DNA from: Actinomycetota bacterium
GTDB taxonomy: Bacteria; Actinomycetota; Actinomycetes; Nanopelagicales; Nanopelagicaceae
Reading direction: 5' to 3'
Assembly (NCBI GenBank): GCA_009704445.1
Contig: WLED01000028.1
Location: 1 to 12,347, forward strand
Length of the DNA stretch: 12,347 nucleotides
Below the pieces are notes generated by a model. The model was given only the letters and a program-made list of their open reading frames with translations, was not told where the DNA came from and did not search any database. How positions within the stretch are numbered: the first letter of the stretch is position 1; each line of letters starts with the position of its first letter. Of this stretch, positions 1 to 5,909 are shown one piece after another. The translations under genes and the position numbers were made by a program.

Positions 1-648
1 ATGAAAGGTGAAAAACCTAGATAAGTTCTCACTCAGCAACCCTCCTGGAATATATGAAAGCTGTGTACCTGTGCCCAGTGCCCAAGGCCAGAACTGAAGA
101 TCCATCAAAATCCCAAAAAGCATCGCTGCAATAGCGCCATAAATTGCTAATAGAAGTATCTCCATTTTTGGACTTGTCTTTCTTGGCAAGAATCCTGCAA
201 GCATTCCAACCCACGCTGCTGCGAAAATTTGGTAACCAAGCCAAGGACCCACGCCTCCAGTAATGAGCGCCGATGCAAACATTGAGATCACGCCAAGTAA
301 AAATCCAAAAGATGCACCAAAGACTCGTGCACTTAGAATTAAAATGAACCACATAGGTTCGATGCCAACAGCTCCTGCGCCAAGGGGACGGAGTGCAGCG
401 ATGATTGCAGCCAAAATTCCAAGAAGTGCTACTGATTTTGCATCCAGTCTCGAACTGGAGACCTCAACTATCACAAGTAGAAATGCAATTGCTATTGCAC
501 CCCAGAAAAATAACTGAGTGTGTGCAATATTCGCGCTGGAATAGAAAAAGGGCCACAGAAAACCTGTAGCACTCAACATCGATGCAAACAAAAGAACCAG
601 GATACTTTTGGTTTTGAACTTGACTACATCTGGGGTAGAAATTGTCAT
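1..648 (-). CDS. ECF transporter S component, probable cobalamin/corrinoid-specific (partial, runs off left edge)
   Basis: This is the membrane-embedded substrate-binding subunit of an energy-coupling factor importer. I translated it by hand from the ATG at 648-646; 216 codons are visible and the frame is open to the window edge, so the C-terminus is missing. The protein is very hydrophobic, with about five or six membrane segments. It carries the stretches LRPLGAGAVGIEP (about 87-98) and ITGGVGPW (about 129-136), which I associate with a large actinobacterial S-component family. The start codon overlaps the stop of the double ATPase gene in an ATGA, so translation is probably coupled; no separate ribosome binding site is evident. 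The cobalamin riboswitch ahead of the operon makes vitamin B12 or a related corrinoid the likely ligand. That specificity is inferred from context, not read from the protein. Confidence 0.85.
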   Translation of the reverse strand, partial: MTISTPDVVKFKTKSILVLLFASMLSATGFLWPFFYSSANIAHTQLFFWGAIAIAFLLVIVEVSSSRLDAKSVALLGILAAIIAALRPLGAGAVGIEPMWFILILSARVFGASFGFLLGVISMFASALITGGVGPWLGYQIFAAAWVGMLAGFLPRKTSPKMEILLLAIYGAIAAMLFGILMDLQFWPWALGTGTQLSYIPGGLLSENLSRFFTFH

Positions 649-2249
649 AGTTTTTCAATCGCTGCAGTTACATCACTCACTCTTAACCACGGATGAGGAG
701 ACATAACTTTTGCAACTTGAGGCGCAAAAGCAGGAGAGGAAAGCAGGACATCAAGAGTGCTGCCGTCAGCCACTTTTTCCCCATCGGCAATGAAGATCAC
801 ACGAGTTGCTAAATCAGCTACTAGCTCTACATCGTGGGTTGCTAGTACGACACATTTGTTTGAGCTTTTCGCAAAGGAAACTAAGATAGAAACCAGTTCG
901 CGCTTTGCTTGATAATCCAGTCCACGTGTCGGCTCATCCAAAATCAGTACCTTCGGATTAGAGGATAGGACAACACTCAGGGCCAGGCCAAGGCGTTGAC
1001 CTTCTGAAAGCTCTCGTGGATGAGTATCTCCAGATATTCCGGGCACTAGTTGAGAAAGTAATTTTGCTGTTGTTCCGGGATTTATTTCATTATCTACATC
1101 CGCTTGTTCGCATTCAATAGCAACGCTTTGGCCATACAGTAGATCGCTAGGTTCTTGGGGAATATAGCCAATACATTCTAGTCGTTCTTTGCCCTTTAGA
1201 TTCTGCGGATTGCTTCCTACAACGCCAACACCACCACTAACCTCTTTGCTGATTCCTGCTATGGCCTTTAACAGCGAGCTTTTTCCTGCACCATTTCTTC
1301 CCATGAGAGCAACTATTTCATTGTTGTATATTTCTGTTGAGAAAGCGTTTACAGCCACATGATCCGCATAATTGACTTTCAAATTATCAATCTTTATTGA
1401 AATAGAAGTTTGGGGTGATACTTCATGAGTTGCCTCGTGATAATTCTTCCCTCGAACTTCGTGCGTTAATCTCCGCATTTCTCGAACTGTTGTACCGATA
1501 TCCTTTAGTCCTAATGCCCTGGCCAAGTGAACTATCGGAGGAGCGATAGGAGAGTCGAGCATTATTTGTTCAGGCGTTCCAACCTTTGTTTCACCGTGAC
1601 CATTAATGTAAACAATCCGATCAGCAAACTGGATCACTCTTTCGAGCTTATGTTCGGCAATGACGACAGTAAGACTTAAATCATGAACTAAGCGTTGAAG
1701 AATAGAGAGAACTTCCTCTGCGGCAATCGGATCGAGCGCGCTGGTCGGTTCATCCAAAACTAGAACTTTAGGATGTGTGACCAGTGCAGCGCCTATTGCA
1801 ACTCTTTGTTGTTCTCCGCCACTTAAAGTAGCAATTGTTCGAGCACGAAGTGGAGCTAGGCTCAAAAGATCGAGGACTTCTTCTACTCTCTTCCGCATCA
1901 CATCATTTGAGAGATTTAGGTTCTCCATGCCAAAAGCGAGTTCCTCTTCAACAGTATCTGTTACGAAACCGTTAAGCGGATTTTGACCAACAATTCCAAT
2001 CAAGTGTGACATTCCACCTGGTTTTACTAATTGAGTAGAGATTCCATCAACACTTACATCTCCAGCCAAGATTCCACCTGTGTGATGTGGGACAAGTCCA
2101 TTAATCAAACGCAGCAAGGATGATTTCCCGGATCCAGTTGGTCCAATCACAAGAACCATTTCTCCTTCGGAGATCTCAAGGTTAAGGTCTTCTAACACCG
2201 TCTTTGTTGAATTGGGATAAACCAATGAGACATTTGAAAATTTGATCAT
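645..2249 (-). CDS. ECF transporter ATP-binding protein with two fused ABC domains (EcfA-EcfA')
   Basis: This 534-residue cytoplasmic protein powers the ECF importer. Two complete ABC ATPase domains are fused. Domain 1 has Walker A GPTGSGKS (36-43), Q-loop Q89, signature LSGGE (142-146), Walker B ending in DEP with E167, and H200. Domain 2 has Walker A GRNGAGKS (317-324), Q365, signature LSEGQ (414-418), Walker B with E439, and H472. Both sites therefore look catalytically intact, and the single chain replaces the usual EcfA1/EcfA2 pair. I chose the ATG at 2249, not the longer frame starting at 2306. It begins MIKFSNVSLVY, a normal ABC N-terminus, and forms an ATGA overlap with the stop of ecfT. 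The stop (645-647) overlaps the start of the S-component gene in the same way. Confidence 0.95.
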   Translation of the reverse strand: MIKFSNVSLVYPNSTKTVLEDLNLEISEGEMVLVIGPTGSGKSSLLRLINGLVPHHTGGILAGDVSVDGISTQLVKPGGMSHLIGIVGQNPLNGFVTDTVEEELAFGMENLNLSNDVMRKRVEEVLDLLSLAPLRARTIATLSGGEQQRVAIGAALVTHPKVLVLDEPTSALDPIAAEEVLSILQRLVHDLSLTVVIAEHKLERVIQFADRIVYINGHGETKVGTPEQIMLDSPIAPPIVHLARALGLKDIGTTVREMRRLTHEVRGKNYHEATHEVSPQTSISIKIDNLKVNYADHVAVNAFSTEIYNNEIVALMGRNGAGKSSLLKAIAGISKEVSGGVGVVGSNPQNLKGKERLECIGYIPQEPSDLLYGQSVAIECEQADVDNEINPGTTAKLLSQLVPGISGDTHPRELSEGQRLGLALSVVLSSNPKVLILDEPTRGLDYQAKRELVSILVSFAKSSNKCVVLATHDVELVADLATRVIFIADGEKVADGSTLDVLLSSPAFAPQVAKVMSPHPWLRVSDVTAAIEKL

Positions 2250-2992
2250 GAAAGACCCACAACAGAGATCGCCGAAAGTATTACAAGGTAGTCCGTGTAT
2301 CTCCATTTTATTGGGCGATATCGTGATCGCTTTCGACTGATGCCATAACCACGCGAATCCATTGCAGCGGCTAGTTCCAAGGAACGCGCAAGTGATTCTT
2401 CAAGAAGAGGAATTGCGATTCTTTTCCACGATCTAAATCCTCGCAGAGATTGCCCCCTTAGCATTTGAGCTTGCCTAATTCGAGAAACGGAAGTGACAAG
2501 TTGAGGAAGGGCGGAAGTTGCTATCACCACTGATACACCAAATTCGTAAACATAGACTGGCAGAATTCGAAGTAAGCGGTGAGGGCTCGTTAAAGATGCT
2601 GCTGCTCCAAATATAAGAATGATTGCGCAGATTAAGATACCTTCGATCGTGGCCGATGAAAGGCGCTCGGAGGTAACCGCTCCACCAATTCTGATTCCGG
2701 GCATCCAACTAGGAAGTTCAATAATTGGCAATGTAAAGAGCGTAGTTCCAGGAATGGGAACACCAATCAAAATTCCAATTAATGTGCGAACAAGTAAAAT
2801 CCAGAGCGAAAGCTTGAGTGTCCAAGAAAAACTTTTGCCCCATGGTGCATCTTCGCGTAACCAAAAAACTAAACCAGCAACTGCGCCCACACATAGAAGA
2901 GTCAGTACGGTGCTTTGAAAGCGAACAATTGCGATCGCCAAAAGCCCAGCCCAAATCCACCATGTAAGTGGGTGCAGTGAAGGTTTTTTCAT
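2246..2992 (-). CDS. ecfT: ECF transporter transmembrane protein EcfT (CbiQ family)
   Basis: This is the membrane scaffold of the ECF importer, which couples the ATPases to the S component. The 248-residue protein has about four N-terminal hydrophobic segments (within about 10-160). A charged cytoplasmic region follows, holding the two coupling motifs of the family: LRG at 178-180 (in AQMLRG) and SRG at 213-215 (in AMDSRGYG). These short x-R-G helices are known to dock in grooves of the ATPases. The last hydrophobic segment (about 234-247) ends abruptly at the stop, so the C-terminus is slightly shorter than I would expect for CbiQ/EcfT proteins. The start lies 5 nt after the stop of the lipoprotein gene, and the stop overlaps the ATPase start codon (ATGA), so all genes are probably on one transcript. 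Confidence 0.93.
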   Translation of the reverse strand: MKKPSLHPLTWWIWAGLLAIAIVRFQSTVLTLLCVGAVAGLVFWLREDAPWGKSFSWTLKLSLWILLVRTLIGILIGVPIPGTTLFTLPIIELPSWMPGIRIGGAVTSERLSSATIEGILICAIILIFGAAASLTSPHRLLRILPVYVYEFGVSVVIATSALPQLVTSVSRIRQAQMLRGQSLRGFRSWKRIAIPLLEESLARSLELAAAMDSRGYGISRKRSRYRPIKWRYTDYLVILSAISVVGLS

Positions 2993-2997
2993 GTCAA

Positions 2998-3522
2998 TTA
3001 CTTACGGAATTCCTTGGGTGCTTCTACTTCAAGACCACATTCTTTTGCTGGATATCCATTGATTCCACAAATCAACCCAGAACTACCAGCATTTATCGTT
3101 GTCACTTCTCCGAGAACATCACTACCAAGCGCGCCTTGATTAACAACAACACATTCCTGGACTAATTCTGGAGCGGACTCACCTTGTGGTTGCAAAGACT
3201 GTGGGCCAAAATCAATCAATAGTCCGATTCTTTTTTTACCTTCCACGGCAGGAGTTGACCCACAGATTTCTTCAAACGATGGCGCTAATTGTGGCGCAAG
3301 AGCATCGGGCATCGAGTCACTACTGAATGTAAAAGCCCAGCCTTCAACCGATCCATCTTCAACATTAACGGTTGGACCAGTCATAGCTGGCGTCCATGAG
3401 TCTGCTCCAGGGGCGGCTTGGAAGTAGCCCCAATAGCGATAACCCTTTTCTGCAGGTGCACTGCTACAACCTGTGGCAATTAAGAGTATTGATACTGCGG
3501 ATATAAACAACTTACTTTTCAT
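2998..3522 (-). CDS. SCO2322-like lipoprotein, first gene of the B12-riboswitch ECF operon
   Basis: This predicted secreted lipoprotein has 174 residues. It has a short lysine-containing N-terminus, a hydrophobic core, and a lipobox ending ATGC with the lipidated cysteine at C19. The mature part starts near YRYWGYFQ (28-35), followed by MTGP and DGSVEGWAF (56-64), then GLLIDFG (100-106). Four further cysteines (87, 124, 152, 162) could form two disulfides outside the cell. The pattern matches my memory of the actinobacterial SCO2322 family, found beside ECF genes in Streptomyces; its function is not known to me. I chose the ATG at 3522 because GAGAGG (3533-3538) lies 10 nt upstream. A longer GTG start at 3615 would put 31 non-signal residues in front and lies in the riboswitch leader. 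As first gene after the riboswitch it may help capture or hand over corrinoids; this is inference. Confidence 0.82.
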   Translation of the reverse strand: MKSKLFISAVSILLIATGCSSAPAEKGYRYWGYFQAAPGADSWTPAMTGPTVNVEDGSVEGWAFTFSSDSMPDALAPQLAPSFEEICGSTPAVEGKKRIGLLIDFGPQSLQPQGESAPELVQECVVVNQGALGSDVLGEVTTINAGSSGLICGINGYPAKECGLEVEAPKEFRK

Positions 3523-3611
3523 TTCTGTGGAACCTCTCAACAAATAAAGAGCATCACAGGGAGTGGACCGCACGATGGTTTTCGAAAAAAATCGAGCCCG
3601 GCGCAAGGAGC

Positions 3612-3636
3612 ACACCCCGCAAACCTCGGCGGGTGT
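3612..3636 (-). promoter_or_regulatory. GC-rich hairpin in the riboswitch leader, possible expression platform
   Basis: On the minus strand ACACCCGC (3636-3629) pairs with GCGGGGTGT (3620-3612) around an 8-nt loop, with one bulged G. It lies about 9 nt after the aptamer and about 90 nt before the lipoprotein start. No U-tract follows directly in the operon's sense direction; a T7 run appears only at about 3585-3591, without a strong stem against it. It may be part of the switching region, but the mechanism (terminator or blocked ribosome binding site) cannot be read with confidence. Confidence 0.4.
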
Positions 3637-3644
3637 TTTCTCAT

Positions 3645-3812
3645 TTCTCTCTGAGTAGGTAATCCGACTTACTTCACTCGTACTCTCTTTTTCCGTACTA
3701 ATCGAAGCTACAGTTCTGTAAAGCAGTGAAGTTCACGGTTGCGGGTCAGCGTCGGATTTGCACCGAACTTCCCCTACTAAGTGAGCTATTAAGTTGTGTG
3801 CGTAGAGAACCA
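3645..3812 (-). promoter_or_regulatory. Cobalamin riboswitch aptamer upstream of the lipoprotein/ECF operon
   Basis: Read on the minus strand, this holds the conserved core of a cobalamin riboswitch. GGGGAAGTTCGGTGCAAATC (from 3774 down) is followed directly by CGACGCTGACCCGCAACCG (to 3735). After about 65 nt of variable stems comes a B12-box-like AAGTCGGATTACCTACT (3670-3654). Long-range pairing fits the fold: TTCTCT (3809-3804) can pair with AGAGAA (3650-3645) as a closing P1, and AGTAGG (3778-3773) with CCTACT (3659-3654). The roughly 165-nt size suits the full-length class rather than the short variants. The predicted transcription start near 3811 sits right at the 5' edge of P1. Binding of a cobalamin normally lowers expression of the downstream genes, here the lipoprotein and ECF importer. 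I cannot tell adenosyl- from methyl- or hydroxocobalamin preference. Confidence 0.9.
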
Positions 3813-3817
3813 CAAGG

Positions 3818-3846
3818 CCAATAGGTTGGCAACAAGGCTCGCTCAA
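3818..3846 (-). promoter_or_regulatory. Putative promoter of the riboswitch/ECF operon
   Basis: On the minus strand there is TTGAGC (3846-3841) as -35, a 17-nt spacer, and TATTGG (3823-3818) as -10. The -10 match is modest (3 of 6). It is supported by the predicted start near 3811, which falls at the 5' end of the aptamer's closing stem. It overlaps the promoter predicted on the other strand for the reductase gene. Confidence 0.4.
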
Positions 3847-3854
3847 CGTAGGCT
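3826..3854 (+). promoter_or_regulatory. Putative promoter of the aldo/keto reductase gene
   Basis: TTGGCA (3826-3831, 5 of 6 against TTGACA) is followed by a 17-nt spacer and TAGGCT (3849-3854, which keeps T, A and the final T of the -10 consensus). The expected start at about 3861-3863 coincides with the ATG at 3863, so the mRNA would be leaderless or nearly so. No good ribosome binding site precedes this gene, which agrees. Confidence 0.45.
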
Positions 3855-3862
3855 TCTGTTTC

Positions 3863-4864
3863 ATGGAATATAGACGTCTTGGCAGCACTGGAATGTATGT
3901 ATCTGAAATCGCATATGGCAATTGGATAACACATGGGAGCCAAATTGAGTCTGATGCTGCCATTAAATGTGTGAAAACAGCGATCAACGAAGGAATCACA
4001 ACCTTTGATACAGCCGATGTTTATGCAGGGACAAAAGCAGAAACCGTGCTTGGTAGGGCTCTAAAAGGAGTACGACGTGAATCATATGAACTTTTAACCA
4101 AGGTTTATTTCCCTACAGGTAATGGAAAAAATGATCGAGGATTGTCTCGTAAACACATAATTGAATCATGCAATGCTTCACTAAAAAGATTGCAAACCGA
4201 TCACATTGATTTGTATCAAATGCACAGGTTTGATTTTGAAACACCTTTAGAAGAGACCCTCAATGCCTTTGATGACCTCATTAGAGCTGGCAAGGTGCAC
4301 TACATCGGTTTTTCTGAGTGGAATGCTTCTCAAATTAAGGCTGGATTGAAAATTCAAGATGCCCGCGGGTATAACCGTTTCGTGTCCAGTCAGCCGCAAT
4401 ATTCAGCTCTATGGCGCGTAATAGAGTCAGAGATAATTCCCCTTTCGGCAAAGGAAGGGATTGGCCAGATAGTTTGGTCTCCATTAGCACAGGGAATTCT
4501 CTCGGGTAAGTATCAACCAGGAAAGAAGGCACCTACGGGTTCGCGCGCAACTGATAAAGCAAGAGGCGCATATATGATCAAAGGTTGGATGAGAGATGAA
4601 GTTTTAGAAGCGGTGCAAAAACTGCAACCGATTGCAAAAGACTCGGGTCTGACAATGAGTCAACTAGCAATCGCCTGGGTTTTACAAAACCCTCATGTTT
4701 CAACCGCGATCATTGGTGCTAGTAAGCCTTCGCAAGTTCGGGAAAATGCAAAAGCCTCTGGTGTTAAATTAGATCCAAGCATCATGAAGGCGATCGACGC
4801 CGCCTTGGGCAAAATACCGGAAACAGACGCTGCAAAAACTCAAAGTCCAAATCCAAGACCCTGA
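3863..4864 (+). CDS. Aldo/keto reductase family oxidoreductase (Kv-beta-like)
   Basis: This predicted cytosolic NAD(P)H-dependent oxidoreductase has 333 residues and a full TIM-barrel layout. The catalytic tetrad is present: D49 and Y54 in FDTADVY, K80 in LLTK, and H121 in QMHR. Cofactor-binding signatures are also visible: IGFSEWNA (148-155), SSQPQYS (175-181), WSPLAQGILSGKY (205-217) and AIIGASKPSQV near 282-292. Sequence style and length resemble the voltage-gated potassium channel beta-subunit-like branch of the superfamily; the substrate cannot be told. The start at 3863 has only a weak GTAGG upstream and a -10-like TAGGCT, so it may be leaderless. It diverges from the riboswitch operon and converges on the DUF3043 gene with a 9-bp gap. 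Confidence 0.93.
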   Translation: MEYRRLGSTGMYVSEIAYGNWITHGSQIESDAAIKCVKTAINEGITTFDTADVYAGTKAETVLGRALKGVRRESYELLTKVYFPTGNGKNDRGLSRKHIIESCNASLKRLQTDHIDLYQMHRFDFETPLEETLNAFDDLIRAGKVHYIGFSEWNASQIKAGLKIQDARGYNRFVSSQPQYSALWRVIESEIIPLSAKEGIGQIVWSPLAQGILSGKYQPGKKAPTGSRATDKARGAYMIKGWMRDEVLEAVQKLQPIAKDSGLTMSQLAIAWVLQNPHVSTAIIGASKPSQVRENAKASGVKLDPSIMKAIDAALGKIPETDAAKTQSPNPRP

Positions 4865-4873
4865 GAAATTTCT

Positions 4874-5413
4874 TTACTTAAACTTCTCGCCAACCTTGAC
4901 CATTGGATGAGGTGCACGAAGTTTTCTCATCTGCGTAGAACGTAGCCAGGCATACATGCCTAACCCTTTTGTAGGTGCATCAGGGAACTTCTCTGCAACG
5001 ATCTTTCGAATACGACGTGAGAGAAAGAAACCATCTATTACGGCAAAGACTAAAACTCCATACATCAGAGCTATGGCGGAAATTTGAACTGCAGCGACTG
5101 GAATGAGAGTCAAAATCAGAACAAGAAAAATTATCGGCAAAAAGTATTCGCCGGTAGATCGTCTTGAATCGACATAATTGCGTACAAATTTGCGAACTGG
5201 TCCACGATCGCGAATTGGCAATGCCGAATCCTCTCCGCGTAGGTAAGCAGCACGCTGTGCTACGCGGTTTTGTTTGGCCAGTGCCTTTGCAGCTTTCTTT
5301 TGTTCCTTCCCCTTAATTGGTGAAAGTGAAGACTGCTTTCTTCTGGACTCTGATTCCTTGCGCTTTGGCGTTGCGCGACCTTTGCCAGTTCCATCTACTC
5401 CTTGAGGTGTCAT
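4874..5413 (-). CDS. DUF3043 domain-containing membrane protein
   Basis: This is a small actinobacterial protein of unknown function, 179 residues. The first ~60 residues are strongly basic and hydrophilic (GKGRATPKRKE, then a Lys/Ala-rich stretch that could be helical). Next comes the family-typical LPIRDRGPVRKFVRNYVDSR (66-85). Two hydrophobic segments follow (about 92-109 and 112-131) with only a short turn between them. A conserved basic tail includes WLRSTQMRKLRAP (156-168). Topology is probably an inner-membrane hairpin with both ends in the cytoplasm. It lies head-to-head with erpA, a neighbour it also has in other Actinobacteria as far as I recall. The start ATG at 5413 lacks a ribosome binding site and sits next to a predicted transcription start. 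Confidence 0.88.
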   Translation of the reverse strand: MTPQGVDGTGKGRATPKRKESESRRKQSSLSPIKGKEQKKAAKALAKQNRVAQRAAYLRGEDSALPIRDRGPVRKFVRNYVDSRRSTGEYFLPIIFLVLILTLIPVAAVQISAIALMYGVLVFAVIDGFFLSRRIRKIVAEKFPDAPTKGLGMYAWLRSTQMRKLRAPHPMVKVGEKFK

Positions 5414-5420
5414 GGGGTAA

Positions 5421-5449
5421 ATTGTAGACGCCCCTTAAGCCAGGTTGAA
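5421..5449 (-). promoter_or_regulatory. Putative leaderless promoter of the DUF3043 gene
   Basis: On the minus strand TTCAAC (5449-5444) is followed by a 17-nt spacer and TACAAT (5426-5421, 5 of 6 against TATAAT). The expected start near 5414-5413 falls on the ATG of the DUF3043 gene. The sequence between the -10 and the ATG (TTACCCC) has no Shine-Dalgarno match, consistent with a leaderless mRNA. Confidence 0.45.
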
Positions 5450-5527
5450 CTCGCTCCACCAGGGCGCAAGGAGTAGTATTCGTCATATCAGCAATAGGTA
5501 TTGAGATCTTTAGCTTGGGAGAGAAGA

Positions 5528-5881
5528 ATGACAACTGAAGCAACCACAACGACGACTACAGGTATTTTGCTAACCGATGTCGCTGCAGCCAAAGTCTCTG
5601 CTCTTCTTGCCCAAGAAGGTCGTGACGACTTGAACCTACGAGTTGCCGTACAACCTGGTGGCTGTTCTGGTTTGAAATACCAGTTGTACTTTGATGATCG
5701 AAATATGGACGGCGATATCGTCCGCGAGTTCGGTGCGGTAAAGGTCATCACGGACAAAATGAGTGATCCTTATCTATCGGGTGCAACTATTGATTTTGTA
5801 GACACAATCGAAAAGCAAGGTTTCACAATTGATAATCCAAATGCAGCTGGTTCATGTGCATGCGGCGATTCTTTTAACTAA
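5528..5881 (+). CDS. erpA: A-type iron-sulfur cluster carrier/insertion protein (HesB/IscA/ErpA family)
   Basis: This 117-residue cytosolic protein carries and inserts Fe-S clusters into target proteins. The three conserved cluster-binding cysteines are present: C46 in QPGGCSGL, and C110 and C112 in the C-terminal GSCACGDSF. The N-terminus has a threonine run (about residues 6-11) ahead of the fold, which starts at ILLTDVAAAKV. I prefer the ATG at 5528, preceded by GGGAGAGAAG. A start at 5501 would add nine residues lacking family character and is less likely. It reads toward adoK and the oxidase genes. The Rieske protein encoded in this window is a possible client, which is inference. Confidence 0.92.
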   Translation: MTTEATTTTTTGILLTDVAAAKVSALLAQEGRDDLNLRVAVQPGGCSGLKYQLYFDDRNMDGDIVREFGAVKVITDKMSDPYLSGATIDFVDTIEKQGFTIDNPNAAGSCACGDSFN

Positions 5882-5886
5882 AAAAA

Positions 5887-5901
5887 CCTATTACACATAG
5901 G
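5887..5901 (+). promoter_or_regulatory. Small hairpin overlapping the adoK ribosome binding site
   Basis: CCTAT (5887-5891) and ATAGG (5897-5901) are perfect inverted arms around a 5-nt loop. The right arm holds the AGG of AGGAT (5899-5903), the only plausible ribosome binding site of adoK. The stem is only 5 bp, so its effect would be modest. Confidence 0.35.
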
Positions 5902-5909
5902 ATCCCAAC

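Noticed and set aside
29..658. Minus-strand open frames at 29-352 and 464-658
   Set aside because: They are out of frame with the S-component gene, which reads through the whole region from 648 as a convincing membrane protein.
2250..2306. Longer start for the double ATPase at 2306
   Set aside because: The extra 19 residues lie inside ecfT and show no ABC character; the ATGA overlap at 2249 is the natural start.
3523..3615. N-terminal extension of the lipoprotein by 31 codons from a GTG at 3615
   Set aside because: The added residues are basic and not part of a signal peptide, the region is riboswitch leader, and the ATG at 3522 has a well-placed GAGAGG and a normal lipoprotein signal.
3612..3650. 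Intrinsic terminator on the plus strand (GC hairpin followed by a T-rich tail)
   Set aside because: No plus-strand gene lies upstream of it; the T-rich tail overlaps the riboswitch closing stem. Kept only as a leader hairpin of uncertain role.
4864..4873. Perfect 10-bp palindrome AGAAATTTCT filling the gap between the convergent reductase and DUF3043 genes
   Set aside because: It is too short and AT-rich to be a credible terminator or operator, and such palindromes arise often by chance in AT-rich gaps.
5501..5527. Earlier start for erpA adding nine residues
   Set aside because: The added residues overlap the ribosome binding site GGGAGAGAAG and lack any family conservation.
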